Part shown: positions 7,632 through 15,188 of the stretch, piece after piece
How the letters are laid out: each line of letters starts with the position of its first letter
Position numbering within the stretch: position 1 is the stretch's first letter
NCBI RefSeq assembly: GCF_023715155.1
Contig: NZ_JAMBNQ010000034.1
Coordinates: 1-55,594 of the forward strand
Length of the DNA stretch: 55,594 bases
From: Neobacillus mesonae
GTDB taxonomy: Bacteria; Bacillota; Bacilli; Bacillales; Cytobacillaceae
Reading direction: 5' to 3'
Program-made: the position numbers and the translations under genes
The notes under the pieces: model-generated
Told to the model about the DNA's origin: nothing
The model's input: the letters and a program-made list of their open reading frames with translations, nothing else
Database searches by the model: none

Positions 7632-8491
7632 GTTTTAAAGCAGAAACCGGGACATTACCGTTAAGTGAGACCGAGAAAATCGAAATTAGTTTGCTGCTGG
7701 AAGGACTTTATCAAAAGTACGGCTATGATTTTCGCGGCTACGTTCGGACTTCCTTGAGCCGGCGGATTATCCACCGCATGAAGGCGGAGGGGCTTCCGAC
7801 GATTACAGCCTTATTAGAAAAAATCCTGCATGATGAGGCGTATCTTGGGCGGTTATTGAATGACCTGTCCATCCGGATGACGGAAATGTACCGCGACCCA
7901 AGCTTTTTTGCGGCGTTTCGACATGATGTGGTGCCGCTCCTACGCAGGCTGCCGGAAATCCGTATCTGGCATGCCGGCTGCGCGACCGGCGAGGAGGCTT
8001 ACTCGATGGCCATCCTGATGCAGGAGGAGGGCTTGGCGGAAAAAACAAAAATCTATGCTACCGATATGAATGCAAAAGCGCTAAGGGCCGCGCAAAAGGG
8101 CGCCTTTCCATTGAAAAAAATGCAGCAATACACGAAAAATTATTTGAAAGCTGGCGGAAAAAATTCATTTTCCGAGTACTATACCACGGATCATCAATTT
8201 GCTTATTTTTATCCCATTATGAAGGACAACCTCACTTTTGCCCAGCATAATTTGGTGACGGATAGCTCGTTTAATGAATTCCATGTGATTTTGTGCCGGA
8301 ATGTGATGATTTATTTTAACAACGACCTGCAGCAGAAAGTCCATCACCTAATATACAACAGCCTGGCTGACGGCGGCTTTGTCGGGCTGGGAAGCAAAGA
8401 ATCAATCTTGTTCATGCCGCAGGGGATGGACTACGAGGAATTTAATGTGAATGAGAAGATTTACCGGAAGGGAAGGCTGGTTGAAATTTAG
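7628..8491 (+). CDS. rsbM: RsbM-type CheR methyltransferase
   Basis: A 287-residue CheR-family protein. The N-terminal helical domain (about 10-85) is followed by a SAM-dependent methyltransferase domain with the SAM-binding loop HAGCATGEEAYS (residues 115-126) and the later CheR motif HVILCRNVMIYF. In Bacillus cereus RsbM methylates a glutamate of RsbK and restrains sigma-B activation. ATG 7628 overlaps the rsbK stop (ATGA) and follows GGATGGAGA, so the two genes are translationally coupled; the upstream in-frame ATG at 7601 lies inside rsbK and is less likely. No chemoreceptor genes are near, supporting a role with RsbK and not in chemotaxis. The reading frame is intact. Confidence 0.92.
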   Translation: MSFKAETGTLPLSETEKIEISLLLEGLYQKYGYDFRGYVRTSLSRRIIHRMKAEGLPTITALLEKILHDEAYLGRLLNDLSIRMTEMYRDPSFFAAFRHDVVPLLRRLPEIRIWHAGCATGEEAYSMAILMQEEGLAEKTKIYATDMNAKALRAAQKGAFPLKKMQQYTKNYLKAGGKNSFSEYYTTDHQFAYFYPIMKDNLTFAQHNLVTDSSFNEFHVILCRNVMIYFNNDLQQKVHHLIYNSLADGGFVGLGSKESILFMPQGMDYEEFNVNEKIYRKGRLVEI

Positions 8492-8638
8492 GGACTGCCC
8501 TATTTGGAACACCATTATTATTCCAACTTATTTTCCTGAAAAACGGTTTTTATGGGAAATAAGGTTGGTCTTATCCTAAGGCTGTTTTCGTAAACTATGT
8601 TGTTATGCCAAGAAAAGCGGTGGTTTATTCAATTTAGG

Positions 8639-8886
8639 AATAAGCGGACTCTGCGAAAAAGCTGGATTACAGGATAGCCCCCTTGGAAGTAAAAAATAAG
8701 CGGAAGTTTTCCCGTTATTTGCAAAATTAAGTTTAAATAGTAAAAAATAAGCGGAGTTTTTTCCGTTATTCAATGAAAAGCACCCGATTTTAGCAGTTTA
8801 AAATCAAATAGGGGGAATTCCTCCGTCTATTTCAGCTAATTAACATCCAATTTCCTAAATAAGGGGAATTTCTACCCCTATTTTTT
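8639..8886. repeat. Cluster of related AATAAGCGG hairpins
   Basis: The words AATAAGCGG (8639, 8695, 8746), AATAGGGGG (8807) and AATAAGGGG (8858) recur every 51-61 bases. The last four begin imperfect palindromes of about 25-30 bases (for example AATAAGCGG with CCGTTATT, and GGGGAATTCCTCC within 8806-8832). The 8492-8947 stretch has no gene; this repeat family is its main content. Confidence 0.7.
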
Positions 8887-8947
8887 GAATGAATCTTAAA
8901 AAGGGAGCAAAAAGCAACAATCTTTTAGAAAAGAGCCTATCCTAAAG

Positions 8948-8983
8948 AAATGGCTTAGTTTTGTGAACTGAGCCATTTTTACT
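8948..8983. terminator. Hairpin with T tract
   Basis: AAATGGCTTAGTT (8948-8960) pairs along 13 positions (one G-U) with AACTGAGCCATTT (8966-8978), loop of five bases, followed by T-rich sequence. It could terminate transcription in either direction. Confidence 0.6.
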
Positions 8984-8984
8984 T

Positions 8985-9003
8985 TTATGACTATAGTCAG
9001 TTG
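8985..9003. repeat. 19-base motif shared with 46783-46801
   Basis: TTATGACTATAGTCAGTTG here and TTATGACTTTAGTCAGTTG at 46783 differ at one base. Both directly follow a terminator-like hairpin. The core TGACT-N-TAGTCA is nearly palindromic. Confidence 0.6.
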
Positions 9004-9024
9004 GGCCCGCGATTGATGCATAAC

Positions 9025-9104
9025 AAAAAACCACCTGCTATGTGAAGTGCCCCCTAAGTCGTAGTAAGAAATCCAGCTTAGGGAGGCCGCTTCTTGGCAG
9101 GTGG
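9025..9104 (-). terminator. Long structured hairpin ending in a U tract
   Basis: On the minus strand CCACCTGC and GCAGGTGG (9031-9104 overall) enclose nested pairing: GAAG/CTTC-type and CTTAGGG/CCCTAAG-type arms. TTTTTT follows. It ends transcription of the minus-strand genes that start at 9555, but it is far longer than a usual terminator and may be a structured RNA or a mobile repeat. Confidence 0.6.
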
Positions 9105-9110
9105 ACATGA

Positions 9111-9227
9111 TTAGGCGTGTTTTACTCCTTTAAATATGAGGCTGAGAATAAATACGAGGAGAATAGCGCTGATGAGGGCAGGAATGAAATAGAATCCGCC
9201 CCTTAAATCATGTAATGATTTTTCCAT
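9111..9227 (-). CDS. 38-residue single-pass membrane miniprotein
   Basis: The frame encodes MEKSLHDLRGG followed by one hydrophobic segment (FIPALISAILLVFILSLIF) and a short basic tail (KGVKHA). Its ATG lies inside the 3' end of the zinc-ribbon gene, 20 bases before that gene's end, and the Shine-Dalgarno is weak. Size and layout (short hydrophilic start, one membrane helix, Lys-containing tail, long terminator hairpin right after) resemble small membrane peptides such as type I toxins, but there is no sequence match I can name. It could equally be an unrelated membrane peptide or a chance frame. Confidence 0.4.
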   Translation of the reverse strand: MEKSLHDLRGGFYFIPALISAILLVFILSLIFKGVKHA

Positions 9228-9555
9228 TCATATCATAAACCCGCTTTTTAAGCCGGGCTTTCGAATTATGCAGAAAATCCTGGCATTCCTTTAATTCATT
9301 CGCTGCCTTTTTAAAGCCGTCCTCATCGTGTTCGTCCAAACATTTGTCAATTTCCCATTTTAACAAACTAACCCGGGCAATCATTTCTGCCTGCCGCTCC
9401 TGCTCCAAAGAAAAGTGTTTTTCCCAGAAGGATGGCCGCTCCGCGTAGTAATCGCTGAGCTTGGTGAGCCGGGCCCCGCATTTGCACAACGTTTCATTTA
9501 CATGTAAGACATAAAATTGATCATTGCCACATTTCCTGCAAACTAATTTCTTCAT
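9208..9555 (-). CDS. Small zinc-ribbon protein of unknown function
   Basis: The 115-residue product starts with a zinc-ribbon-like module (CRKCG, then CKCG about 20 residues later), followed by a charged, helical C-terminal half (residues 45-110) rich in Glu and Lys. ATG 9555 follows GGAGGTG at 7-8 bases; a longer reading from 9588 has no such site. I do not recognise the family; such proteins occur as hypothetical proteins in bacilli. A possible sigma-B-type promoter precedes it, and it is divergent from the YflT-like stress gene, so it may belong to the stress regulon. The gene overlaps the start of the 38-residue miniprotein. Confidence 0.75.
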   Translation of the reverse strand: MKKLVCRKCGNDQFYVLHVNETLCKCGARLTKLSDYYAERPSFWEKHFSLEQERQAEMIARVSLLKWEIDKCLDEHDEDGFKKAANELKECQDFLHNSKARLKKRVYDMNGKIIT

Positions 9556-9580
9556 AAAAAACACCTCCGTCATCGTGTAT

Positions 9581-9606
9581 ATACCCACAATTGATTTTTA
9601 ATAATC
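9581..9606 (-). promoter_or_regulatory. Possible sigma-B-type promoter, zinc-ribbon gene
   Basis: On the minus strand GATTAT (9601-9606), 14 bases and GGGTAT (9581-9586). The -10 box is perfect, the -35 box matches four of six. Confidence 0.35.
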
Positions 9607-9618
9607 CTGAAAAAAGAG

Positions 9619-9644
9619 GTTTCAATTTTTTAATAAACGGTTAT
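9619..9644 (+). promoter_or_regulatory. Sigma-B-type promoter of the YflT-like gene
   Basis: GTTTCA (9619-9624), 14-base spacer and GGTTAT (9639-9644): one mismatch in each box. Confidence 0.55.
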
Positions 9645-9675
9645 ATATCCACTAAACGCGAAGGAGGAATGCAAA

Positions 9676-10002
9676 ATGAACACAGTAAAAGTTGTAGAAA
9701 ATGGAGCAGCAGCAAAAAATGTCATTGACCAGTACAACATGCAAGGATTCACAAAGGATGATATTTATTTATTGGCACACGACAAAACCCGTTCTGAGGA
9801 CCTGACGGATGCTTTGGACATTCAGGATATTGGAGTCAAAGAAGAAGGTTTTTTTGAATCAATTGCCAACGTTTTTCGAACAAGAGGAGATGAACTTCGC
9901 TCCAAGCTGGTGTCATTAGGGCTATCCCATGCAGAAGCCGAGCGCTGTGAAGAAGAGATGGACCGTGGAAGAGTAGTAGTTATTGCTTCCACCCAGCCAT
10001 AA
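9676..10002 (+). CDS. YflT-family general stress protein (GSP17M type)
   Basis: A 108-residue cytoplasmic protein of the heat-induced stress protein YflT family. The N-terminal part (KVVENGAAAKNVIDQYNMQGFTKDDIYLLAH) and the C-terminal part (LSHAEAERCEEEMDRGRVVVIAS) correspond to the two halves of this domain. Bacillus subtilis YflT is a sigma-B-controlled protein of unknown activity. ATG 9676 follows GAAGGAGGAATGCAAA. A sigma-B-type promoter lies upstream. The next small gene follows after a GC-rich hairpin and probably shares the transcript. Confidence 0.9.
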   Translation: MNTVKVVENGAAAKNVIDQYNMQGFTKDDIYLLAHDKTRSEDLTDALDIQDIGVKEEGFFESIANVFRTRGDELRSKLVSLGLSHAEAERCEEEMDRGRVVVIASTQP

Positions 10003-10010
10003 GAATAAAG

Positions 10011-10032
10011 CAGCGGGGCTGCCTCCCCGCTG
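10011..10032 (+). other. GC-rich intercistronic hairpin
   Basis: CAGCGGGG / CCCCGCTG with a six-base loop, just after the YflT-like gene, without a T tract. It may stabilise the upstream message or act as a partial terminator. Confidence 0.5.
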
Positions 10033-10054
10033 TAATATAGAAAGGAGACTAATC

Positions 10055-10237
10055 ATGAAGTATTCAAATTTTAGTTTTGAAAGATTAATGGGAGAACACA
10101 AACGTGCAAGACATAAGATAAGAGAAAATCAAACCTTGGAGCAATATTTTGAGAACCCCATCATCCATCGGGAAATCCAGGGGGAGCATGTCTATGTACC
10201 GCTTAATTTGAACAAGGTGTGGAATGGGGTATATTAA
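10055..10237 (+). CDS. 60-residue protein of unknown function
   Basis: The product is a small charged protein with an Arg/Lys/His-rich first half (GEHKRARHKIRENQ) and a C-terminal half containing HVYVPLNLNKVW. ATG 10055 follows AAAGGAGACTAATC at ideal spacing, which selects this start over an upstream in-frame one at 9983 that would overlap the previous gene. It has no membrane segment. It lies between a stress gene and a strong terminator, so it is probably expressed with the YflT-like gene. No function can be assigned. Confidence 0.75.
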   Translation: MKYSNFSFERLMGEHKRARHKIRENQTLEQYFENPIIHREIQGEHVYVPLNLNKVWNGVY

Positions 10238-10250
10238 TGTTGTGTTTATT

Positions 10251-10306
10251 AACTTCCGAAACACCGTTTAAAGTGTGGGAAACGGTGTTTCGGAAGTTAA
10301 TTTTTT
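10251..10306 (+). terminator. Strong intrinsic terminator
   Basis: Perfect 19-bp stem (arms at 10251-10269 and 10280-10298, core CCGAAACACCGTTT) with a 10-base loop and a T6 tract. Confidence 0.92.
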
Positions 10307-10792
10307 GGCTTGTCTCCATTACTTTTTAAATTTACAAAGATTGTCCAAAAGGCGGGAAAACTTCATAACCTTTTTACGTCTTTGTGGAAAAATGGATTAG
10401 GTAAAAGGAGTTCGCAGAATGGTTAATGATTTTGGGTAAGCCTCGCTGGTTAGTATATTGCTTACCAAACCTTGTGTTTTATTGCCATTTCCCGGCGGCT
10501 TGCAGGATTAACCTGGAAAACTTCTAAGGCCCACCCGAGTACTCAAGACAAGATTAGACATAGAAACGAATAGTTATACCATAAATCGAGTCATGCAAGA
10601 TATACAGAACATTAGAACTAAAAAGTTTCCTCTATTCCTATTGCTTATTAGCACTGTAATCTCCTTTACCTCGCCATAGCCATTTTTTATTTCCCTTTCT
10701 CTTATCAACTTTCCCTCTTGCTCCCTTTGAAATGATCATCAATAATTTGCCCCATTTCTCTTGCTTCCACTTTACTTGTTCCAGAATGCATT
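10307..10792. other. Gene-free stretch
   Basis: I find no start codon with Shine-Dalgarno and no sustained protein-like frame. A minor inverted repeat (GGTAAGC / GCTTACC, about 10436-10467) is present. A 28-codon minus-strand frame around 10770 (beginning MHSGTSKVEARE) has no support beyond its length. Confidence 0.5.
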
Positions 10793-11259
10793 TTAGTTTT
10801 TCAATGAGCGCGAGGAACGGTGAAAAGGACGGGGAAGTTCGTATGGGGGGCGATGTACATGAGGGAATGCTAGTGGTTGTATTTTTTCGTATATATTAAC
10901 GGCCTGACTTAAGTGTTGAACACGGTTCAATCTTAAAAGGACAAATACAAAAATAATCGCATCTGTTCCAATTAATATTTCCCTTAGCCCGATGCCTTTC
11001 GACAGTCATTGGCTTATCGAAGAAATGATGACGGCAAGGGAGAAGACACCAAACAATATCGAGAAGGCAGCAAGCCTGCGGCGGATTGGGTGTCCTAAAA
11101 TCAGCTCGGATTCCCCGGTAGTAAAGACGGTTGCCGTCATCATGGAAATGACCTAAAGCCTGGAGACGTCCCTTTTTAACCCGTTAAACGAAATAGAATA
11201 ACAAAAATTTCAATGACAGCGAGAATGATAACGAAATAGATGAATAGGAAAAGGATCAT
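10793..11259 (-). pseudogene. Decayed membrane-protein gene
   Basis: On the minus strand, starting at ATG 11259, fragments in several frames join into one plausible protein: MILFLFIYFVIILAVIEIFVI, then KRDVSRL, a TAG where Gln would fit, VISMMTATVFTTGESELILGHPIRRRLAAFSILF with a further hydrophobic stretch, and, after another frame change, LSKGIGLREILIGTDAIIFVFVLLRLNRV. The pattern (membrane helix, VISMMTATVFTTGESELI-type motif, helix, helix) fits a conserved Bacillus membrane protein of unknown function. At least one stop codon and two frame changes are needed, so it is not functional. Confidence 0.6.
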
Positions 11260-11267
11260 GGCTCATC

Positions 11268-11299
11268 TAAAAAAACAGTTGGGGAAGAATGACCCCAAC
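11268..11299 (-). terminator. Terminator of the gene at 11302
   Basis: GTTGGGG / CCCCAAC stem, eight-base loop, followed on the minus strand by TGTTTTTTT. Confidence 0.8.
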
Positions 11300-11301
11300 C
11301 G

Positions 11302-11568
11302 TTACTGCATTTTTTCGTTGTAAAATTTTACAGAATACATTGCACCCTCGTCGACCATTTTGTTATCTTCAAGATCATAAGGGTGGGGATGGCCGCCTTT
11401 TTCAATTGGAAGCTTCTTACTTTTTTCAAATAAGGTCGGTTGCACTTTTCGTTTCAAATCTTTTAAAAAGCTCTCCGCTTTGATACGGTTTGGTTTGTTT
11501 GACAACCACACTGCTGATGCACCTACACCTACAGCCAGTAATGAACCCATACTTAATGCTCGTTTCAT
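11302..11568 (-). CDS. Small membrane-anchored protein, probable stress gene
   Basis: The 88-residue product starts with one hydrophobic segment (about residues 5-23, SMGSLLAVGVGASAVWLS) and continues as a basic then mixed hydrophilic domain (SFLKDLKRKVQPTLFEKSKKLPI). It could be an anchored peptide or carry an uncleaved signal. ATG 11568 follows AAAGGAGG at good spacing. A near-perfect sigma-B-type promoter and its own terminator make it a single-gene stress unit. I do not recognise a characterised family. Its product would be expected at the cytoplasmic membrane with the C-terminus outside or inside depending on topology, which the sequence does not settle. Confidence 0.8.
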   Translation of the reverse strand: MKRALSMGSLLAVGVGASAVWLSNKPNRIKAESFLKDLKRKVQPTLFEKSKKLPIEKGGHPHPYDLEDNKMVDEGAMYSVKFYNEKMQ

Positions 11569-11603
11569 CTATAATTCCTCCTTTAATTGTATTTGCCTTA
11601 TGA

Positions 11604-11629
11604 TTACCCTCAAAACCAACACCTTAAAC
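11604..11629 (-). promoter_or_regulatory. Sigma-B-type promoter of the gene at 11302
   Basis: On the minus strand GTTTAA (11624-11629), 14 bases, GGGTAA (11604-11609): consensus at -35 and a standard -10 variant. Confidence 0.75.
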
Positions 11630-11634
11630 AAAAA

Positions 11635-11660
11635 GTTTCATTTTCTTCCTTTTGGGGGAT
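11635..11660 (+). promoter_or_regulatory. Possible sigma-B-type promoter of the CorA-like gene
   Basis: GTTTCA (11635-11640), 14 bases, GGGGAT (11655-11660). One mismatch in each box; transcription would begin about 20 bases before the TTG start at 11688. The two promoters are divergent. Confidence 0.4.
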
Positions 11661-11687
11661 GTAAGTAGAAAAAGGGGGCGAAGAGGT

Positions 11688-12602
11688 TTGGAAGAATATA
11701 TCGGTGCAAAAAGGTGGAAATGGATGCAGCTGACCAAAAGTGGGGCGGAAAATGTACAGGTCCCCATCAAGGTCTACAATTGGCAGGAACAGGTTCGGAA
11801 AAATAAAACTAATCTCCTGCAAGTTAAAAGTTTAGACAAGGTGGTAAAGGGATCCTTAATTTATAAACAAAATTGGAAGAAGGAACGAGACTATAAAATA
11901 TTTCATTTTTATCTGACAAAAGATATGCTAGTTACTGTTGACCTGGATTGGGCCGAGCTAACACAGACAAATCCAGATGAGCTGCAACGCCAATTAGAAC
12001 GGACGGAAACTGCAGCTGAGGGCTTTTTGCTTTTACTGGGAGAGCTGGTGAATGACTTGTTAGCGAAAATCGATCAGTTTGAGGAGGAACTAAGAACGCT
12101 CATTTGGTGTGTGAAAAAGCGAAATGAAACGGGGATTCTTGAACTTGTGTATCAGCGTAGACATGAGTTGCTGGTCAGGAAAAGTTTGTTAATTCCTATT
12201 AAGGAGATTAACATGGGGATAGAGGAAATAGACCTTCATGCAAGCGGGGAGGTCTTTGTCAATACGAGCCGGCGGATTGAGCGGGCATGTACCCTGTTGA
12301 TAGAATATGAAAACCAACTGGATTCGATGATTAATTTGGAGGAGGTTATTTCCTCCCACCGTGGAAATGAAATCATGAAAACCCTAACCGTGATTACAAC
12401 GATATTTACCCCAATTATGGCCTTCGGCGCACTATGGGGTATGAATTTCAAGAATATGCCCGAGCTCGAGTGGCATTTTGGCTATGTTTTTTCCATTTTT
12501 CTTATCATCATTTCCACACTGCTGCTTTATGGTTATTTAAAAATTAAGGGCTGGACAGGGGACCTCTTAAAGGGAAAAAAGAAAGGGGCTTTTTTTGAAT
12601 AA
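11688..12602 (+). CDS. CorA-family divalent cation transporter
   Basis: The 304-residue protein has a large N-terminal cytoplasmic domain, a long helical stalk and two C-terminal membrane segments (about 245-265 and 275-295). The hallmark GMN motif is present (WGMNFKNMPELEW) between them. Proteins of this family form pentameric channels for magnesium or other divalent ions. TTG 11688 follows AGGGGGCGAAGAGGT and is preferred; an upstream TTG at 11652 lies within the proposed promoter. The residues after the second membrane helix are Lys-rich (KGKKKG). The substrate is not determined by sequence. It is divergent from a likely stress gene and may share stress control. Confidence 0.88.
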   Translation: MEEYIGAKRWKWMQLTKSGAENVQVPIKVYNWQEQVRKNKTNLLQVKSLDKVVKGSLIYKQNWKKERDYKIFHFYLTKDMLVTVDLDWAELTQTNPDELQRQLERTETAAEGFLLLLGELVNDLLAKIDQFEEELRTLIWCVKKRNETGILELVYQRRHELLVRKSLLIPIKEINMGIEEIDLHASGEVFVNTSRRIERACTLLIEYENQLDSMINLEEVISSHRGNEIMKTLTVITTIFTPIMAFGALWGMNFKNMPELEWHFGYVFSIFLIIISTLLLYGYLKIKGWTGDLLKGKKKGAFFE

Positions 12603-12883
12603 AAACACCAGCGGGAGGGTTTTAGAAGAAGCTGTTCCTTTACAAATAAAAGGGCATGTAGAGACGATTAATCTGTCTGGAATATTATCAATTAGCCATT
12701 CAAGTTGTGCATTCTTAAACTATCATTTCTGACATGCTGAGGGGTATCATTTATACTTCAGAATAAACTTATTTCTTCTGTTGAAGAATTCAATTGGAGC
12801 ATTGTTTGGGGATGAACTGACGAAGAAGCCCCGTTTGAGTTTTACGAGATTGTTCTACATACTTTATACAAACAAAGAAGAAT

Positions 12884-13138
12884 ATGTTCAATTTGAAACC
12901 TTCTATAGAATACGGAAAAATTATTCATAATCATGAACAGAAACTAGCTGTTCAATGGATAATGGGTTGCGCAATTGTAGTATGGACAGTAAATACGGAT
13001 TCTGCCATTCAGTATTTAATTGATAATAGTGCTAATATATTATCTCATCCTCATAATTTTTTAAATGATTTAGAGGGCGGGGGGGGACAAGATCCAGATG
13101 GAACCCCCATACAAATCGTTTCTAAAAGAAAAAAATAA
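12884..13138 (+). CDS. 84-residue protein of unknown function
   Basis: A frame with a hydrophobic central segment (QWIMGCAIVVWTV), an Asn/His-rich middle and a C-terminal GGGGQDPDGTPI followed by SKRKK. The sequence before ATG 12884 (AAAGAAGAAT) is a poor Shine-Dalgarno. A perfect hairpin terminator follows, supporting a real transcription unit. The 12603-12883 stretch holds nothing else I can support. The function is unknown. Confidence 0.4.
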   Translation: MFNLKPSIEYGKIIHNHEQKLAVQWIMGCAIVVWTVNTDSAIQYLIDNSANILSHPHNFLNDLEGGGGQDPDGTPIQIVSKRKK

Positions 13139-13166
13139 GTTTTCTTCGACAAAAGTGAAATTTAAT

Positions 13167-13205
13167 AGAAAAATGGATCGGATGAAAATCCCAAGCCATT
13201 TTTCT
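13167..13205. terminator. Bidirectional terminator
   Basis: AGAAAAATGG / CCATTTTTCT, perfect 10-bp stem, placed between convergent genes. Confidence 0.75.
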
Positions 13206-13303
13206 ATGTGTTACGAATTCAATGGAGAAAATTCATGACTAGCGATGTGGTTTAATTTCTGTTTTACAGTTTTGCTGCCTAAATTAGCCATTCACAGTTT
13301 TTC

Positions 13304-15160
13304 TTACTCAAACCCGCATACTGCATTTTGAAGAGCAGTAATTTCTTTCTGAATTTCCGGGAATTCTAGTAATTCAGGAATCCTCTTTTTTAATCCAAAT
13401 TGGTTTTGTTCCACTGCGTTTGCCATTGTCTCAAACACCAATAATAATTGTGCAAGGTCCTCATCCGGCATAACAGACAGGTCGTTGCTTTTCAAACAGG
13501 CATCTAGATGGTAGCTAAGCTGTGCTAAGGAATAAATCGCCGGCCATAAAGATTCCAACGCCGTTTTATTGTTTGAAATCTCCCCTAAAGCGGTAGTATA
13601 AATGAGTTTTAAATTTGATAAATTAGTATGCATTTTTCCTTGTGCCGGGTTTCTTTTTGAAAAAGAAACGTTCCGGCTTTGTACTGAAAACAGCGAATGC
13701 AGAAACTGCATCTGGCTGCGAATCGTCTTAGCCAGTGCATGCGGCAGACGAGTAGAGGCAGATCTTCTTCCAGTTACATAGGTGCCAATTAAGCCAATGA
13801 AACATCCGACTAACACGTCAATAATTCTTGCTGATGCAAAAAGTGACAGCTTATGTAAATGGGTCGAACTTTCCGCAATCAGCAAGGCATTGGGGGTAAT
13901 AAACATAGCTGCAAGTGCATAATTTCGGACAATAAAAAGCTCTGTTGCGGTTGTCAGGGTAAACATAATCAACACAATTAATATTCCTTGAGGACTTGAT
14001 GCAAGGATGATACTTGCCACCAAAATGCCGACAATGGTCCCAATGGTTCTCTGTATGGCGCGATGGAAGGTAGAAATTATTGTTGAACCAAGCATGACAG
14101 CAGCGCAGGACAATGGAATCCAATAGGAACGATAGAAATCAAGGAAATAGGCAGTCAATGCCGCGATTAAAAGAACAGAACCATATCGAAGGGCAGAAAG
14201 AAATACAATAGAATTTTTGTCAAAAGCCCCGCCGAAAATGGCACCTAAGGAACGCTTAGAAATGGTTACCTTTTGATCAATTTTTGAAATAGGTTCGTTC
14301 ATAATGGCGTCAGCATTAAAAATTTTACGAAATAAAAGAGCAAGGTGTCCATCCATTTCATCGGGCAGGTGAATCGTAAATCGTGTGTTCATTTTATGGT
14401 TGATGGTATCGACAATTCCCCTGATGGCCTTGGCCGCTTCAGGCGGCAGCTTGCGGCCTTGCGGTGAAAAATGCTCCATCACGTGCAGAAAGATATCATT
14501 CGCATGATTATTTAACAAAATGAGGCGTTTGTATAAATCTGTGATTCTCCATGAGATATACCCAGCCCTCAAGACATCTTCTGTCTCCTTCATCTGCATT
14601 ACGGTTTGATGTCTGGAATGATGAAAGTGATCAGTTCCAATTGAATCCAAGTAGTCAGCCAATGCCATATAAACCTTTCTGACAGCCCTTATTTCCGGTT
14701 CATGAGGCCGGTAAAGCCACCCGGCCATGGCAACAGTCCATGAAAGTAAGCCCCCTAATAAAACAAGCCCGGCTCTATAGGGTGCAAGTGCAGGATCAAT
14801 TGGCATTCCAGTGGCCATGGCAAAGCATAGTACGAAAAATACCGCCGCCGGTCCGGGGATTTGCAATGCACCAAAAATAAAAGTCCCGACCATGCCGATT
14901 ATACCTGTCATGATGGCAGATAGCAGCGGGGAGGGGGCAAGAATCGTCCCCAATCCAACAGCTAGACTTAAGCCAATCATAACCCAAAATAATTTTTTTG
15001 CCCTTTGAGCATAAGGCTCATTAAATACATAGAGAAAGGTAAATGCGCCAATTCCCGCTTGCATCCCATTGGCTAAATTTCCTGTAAGAAGGCCGATTAT
15101 GGAGGGAATAGCCGCACAAACTCCTGCAAATACAGCCTTTTTCCATGGGAGAGGGTTCAT
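13304..15160 (-). CDS. FUSC-family membrane protein
   Basis: The 618-residue protein has two blocks of membrane helices (about 10-150 and 325-465) separated by a soluble region and followed by a soluble C-terminal domain. This two-block plan is that of the FUSC/YccS/aromatic acid exporter family, associated with efflux of aromatic acids such as fusaric acid. The second block holds the family-typical helix set around SYWIPLSCAAVMLGSTI and RAIQRTIGTIVG. ATG 15160 lacks a clear Shine-Dalgarno. Just upstream a palindrome GTTTG-AA-CAAAC (15177-15188) could be an operator of a repressor encoded elsewhere. It is a single-gene unit, convergent with the 84-residue gene. The substrate is unknown. Confidence 0.88.
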   Translation of the reverse strand: MNPLPWKKAVFAGVCAAIPSIIGLLTGNLANGMQAGIGAFTFLYVFNEPYAQRAKKLFWVMIGLSLAVGLGTILAPSPLLSAIMTGIIGMVGTFIFGALQIPGPAAVFFVLCFAMATGMPIDPALAPYRAGLVLLGGLLSWTVAMAGWLYRPHEPEIRAVRKVYMALADYLDSIGTDHFHHSRHQTVMQMKETEDVLRAGYISWRITDLYKRLILLNNHANDIFLHVMEHFSPQGRKLPPEAAKAIRGIVDTINHKMNTRFTIHLPDEMDGHLALLFRKIFNADAIMNEPISKIDQKVTISKRSLGAIFGGAFDKNSIVFLSALRYGSVLLIAALTAYFLDFYRSYWIPLSCAAVMLGSTIISTFHRAIQRTIGTIVGILVASIILASSPQGILIVLIMFTLTTATELFIVRNYALAAMFITPNALLIAESSTHLHKLSLFASARIIDVLVGCFIGLIGTYVTGRRSASTRLPHALAKTIRSQMQFLHSLFSVQSRNVSFSKRNPAQGKMHTNLSNLKLIYTTALGEISNNKTALESLWPAIYSLAQLSYHLDACLKSNDLSVMPDEDLAQLLLVFETMANAVEQNQFGLKKRIPELLEFPEIQKEITALQNAVCGFE

Positions 15161-15188
15161 TTAATAATAAATGCTTGTTTGAACAAAC

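Noticed and set aside
8896..9108. 70-codon minus-strand frame across both hairpins
   Set aside because: It runs through the terminator stems and U tract; no Shine-Dalgarno; stem sequences explain its composition.
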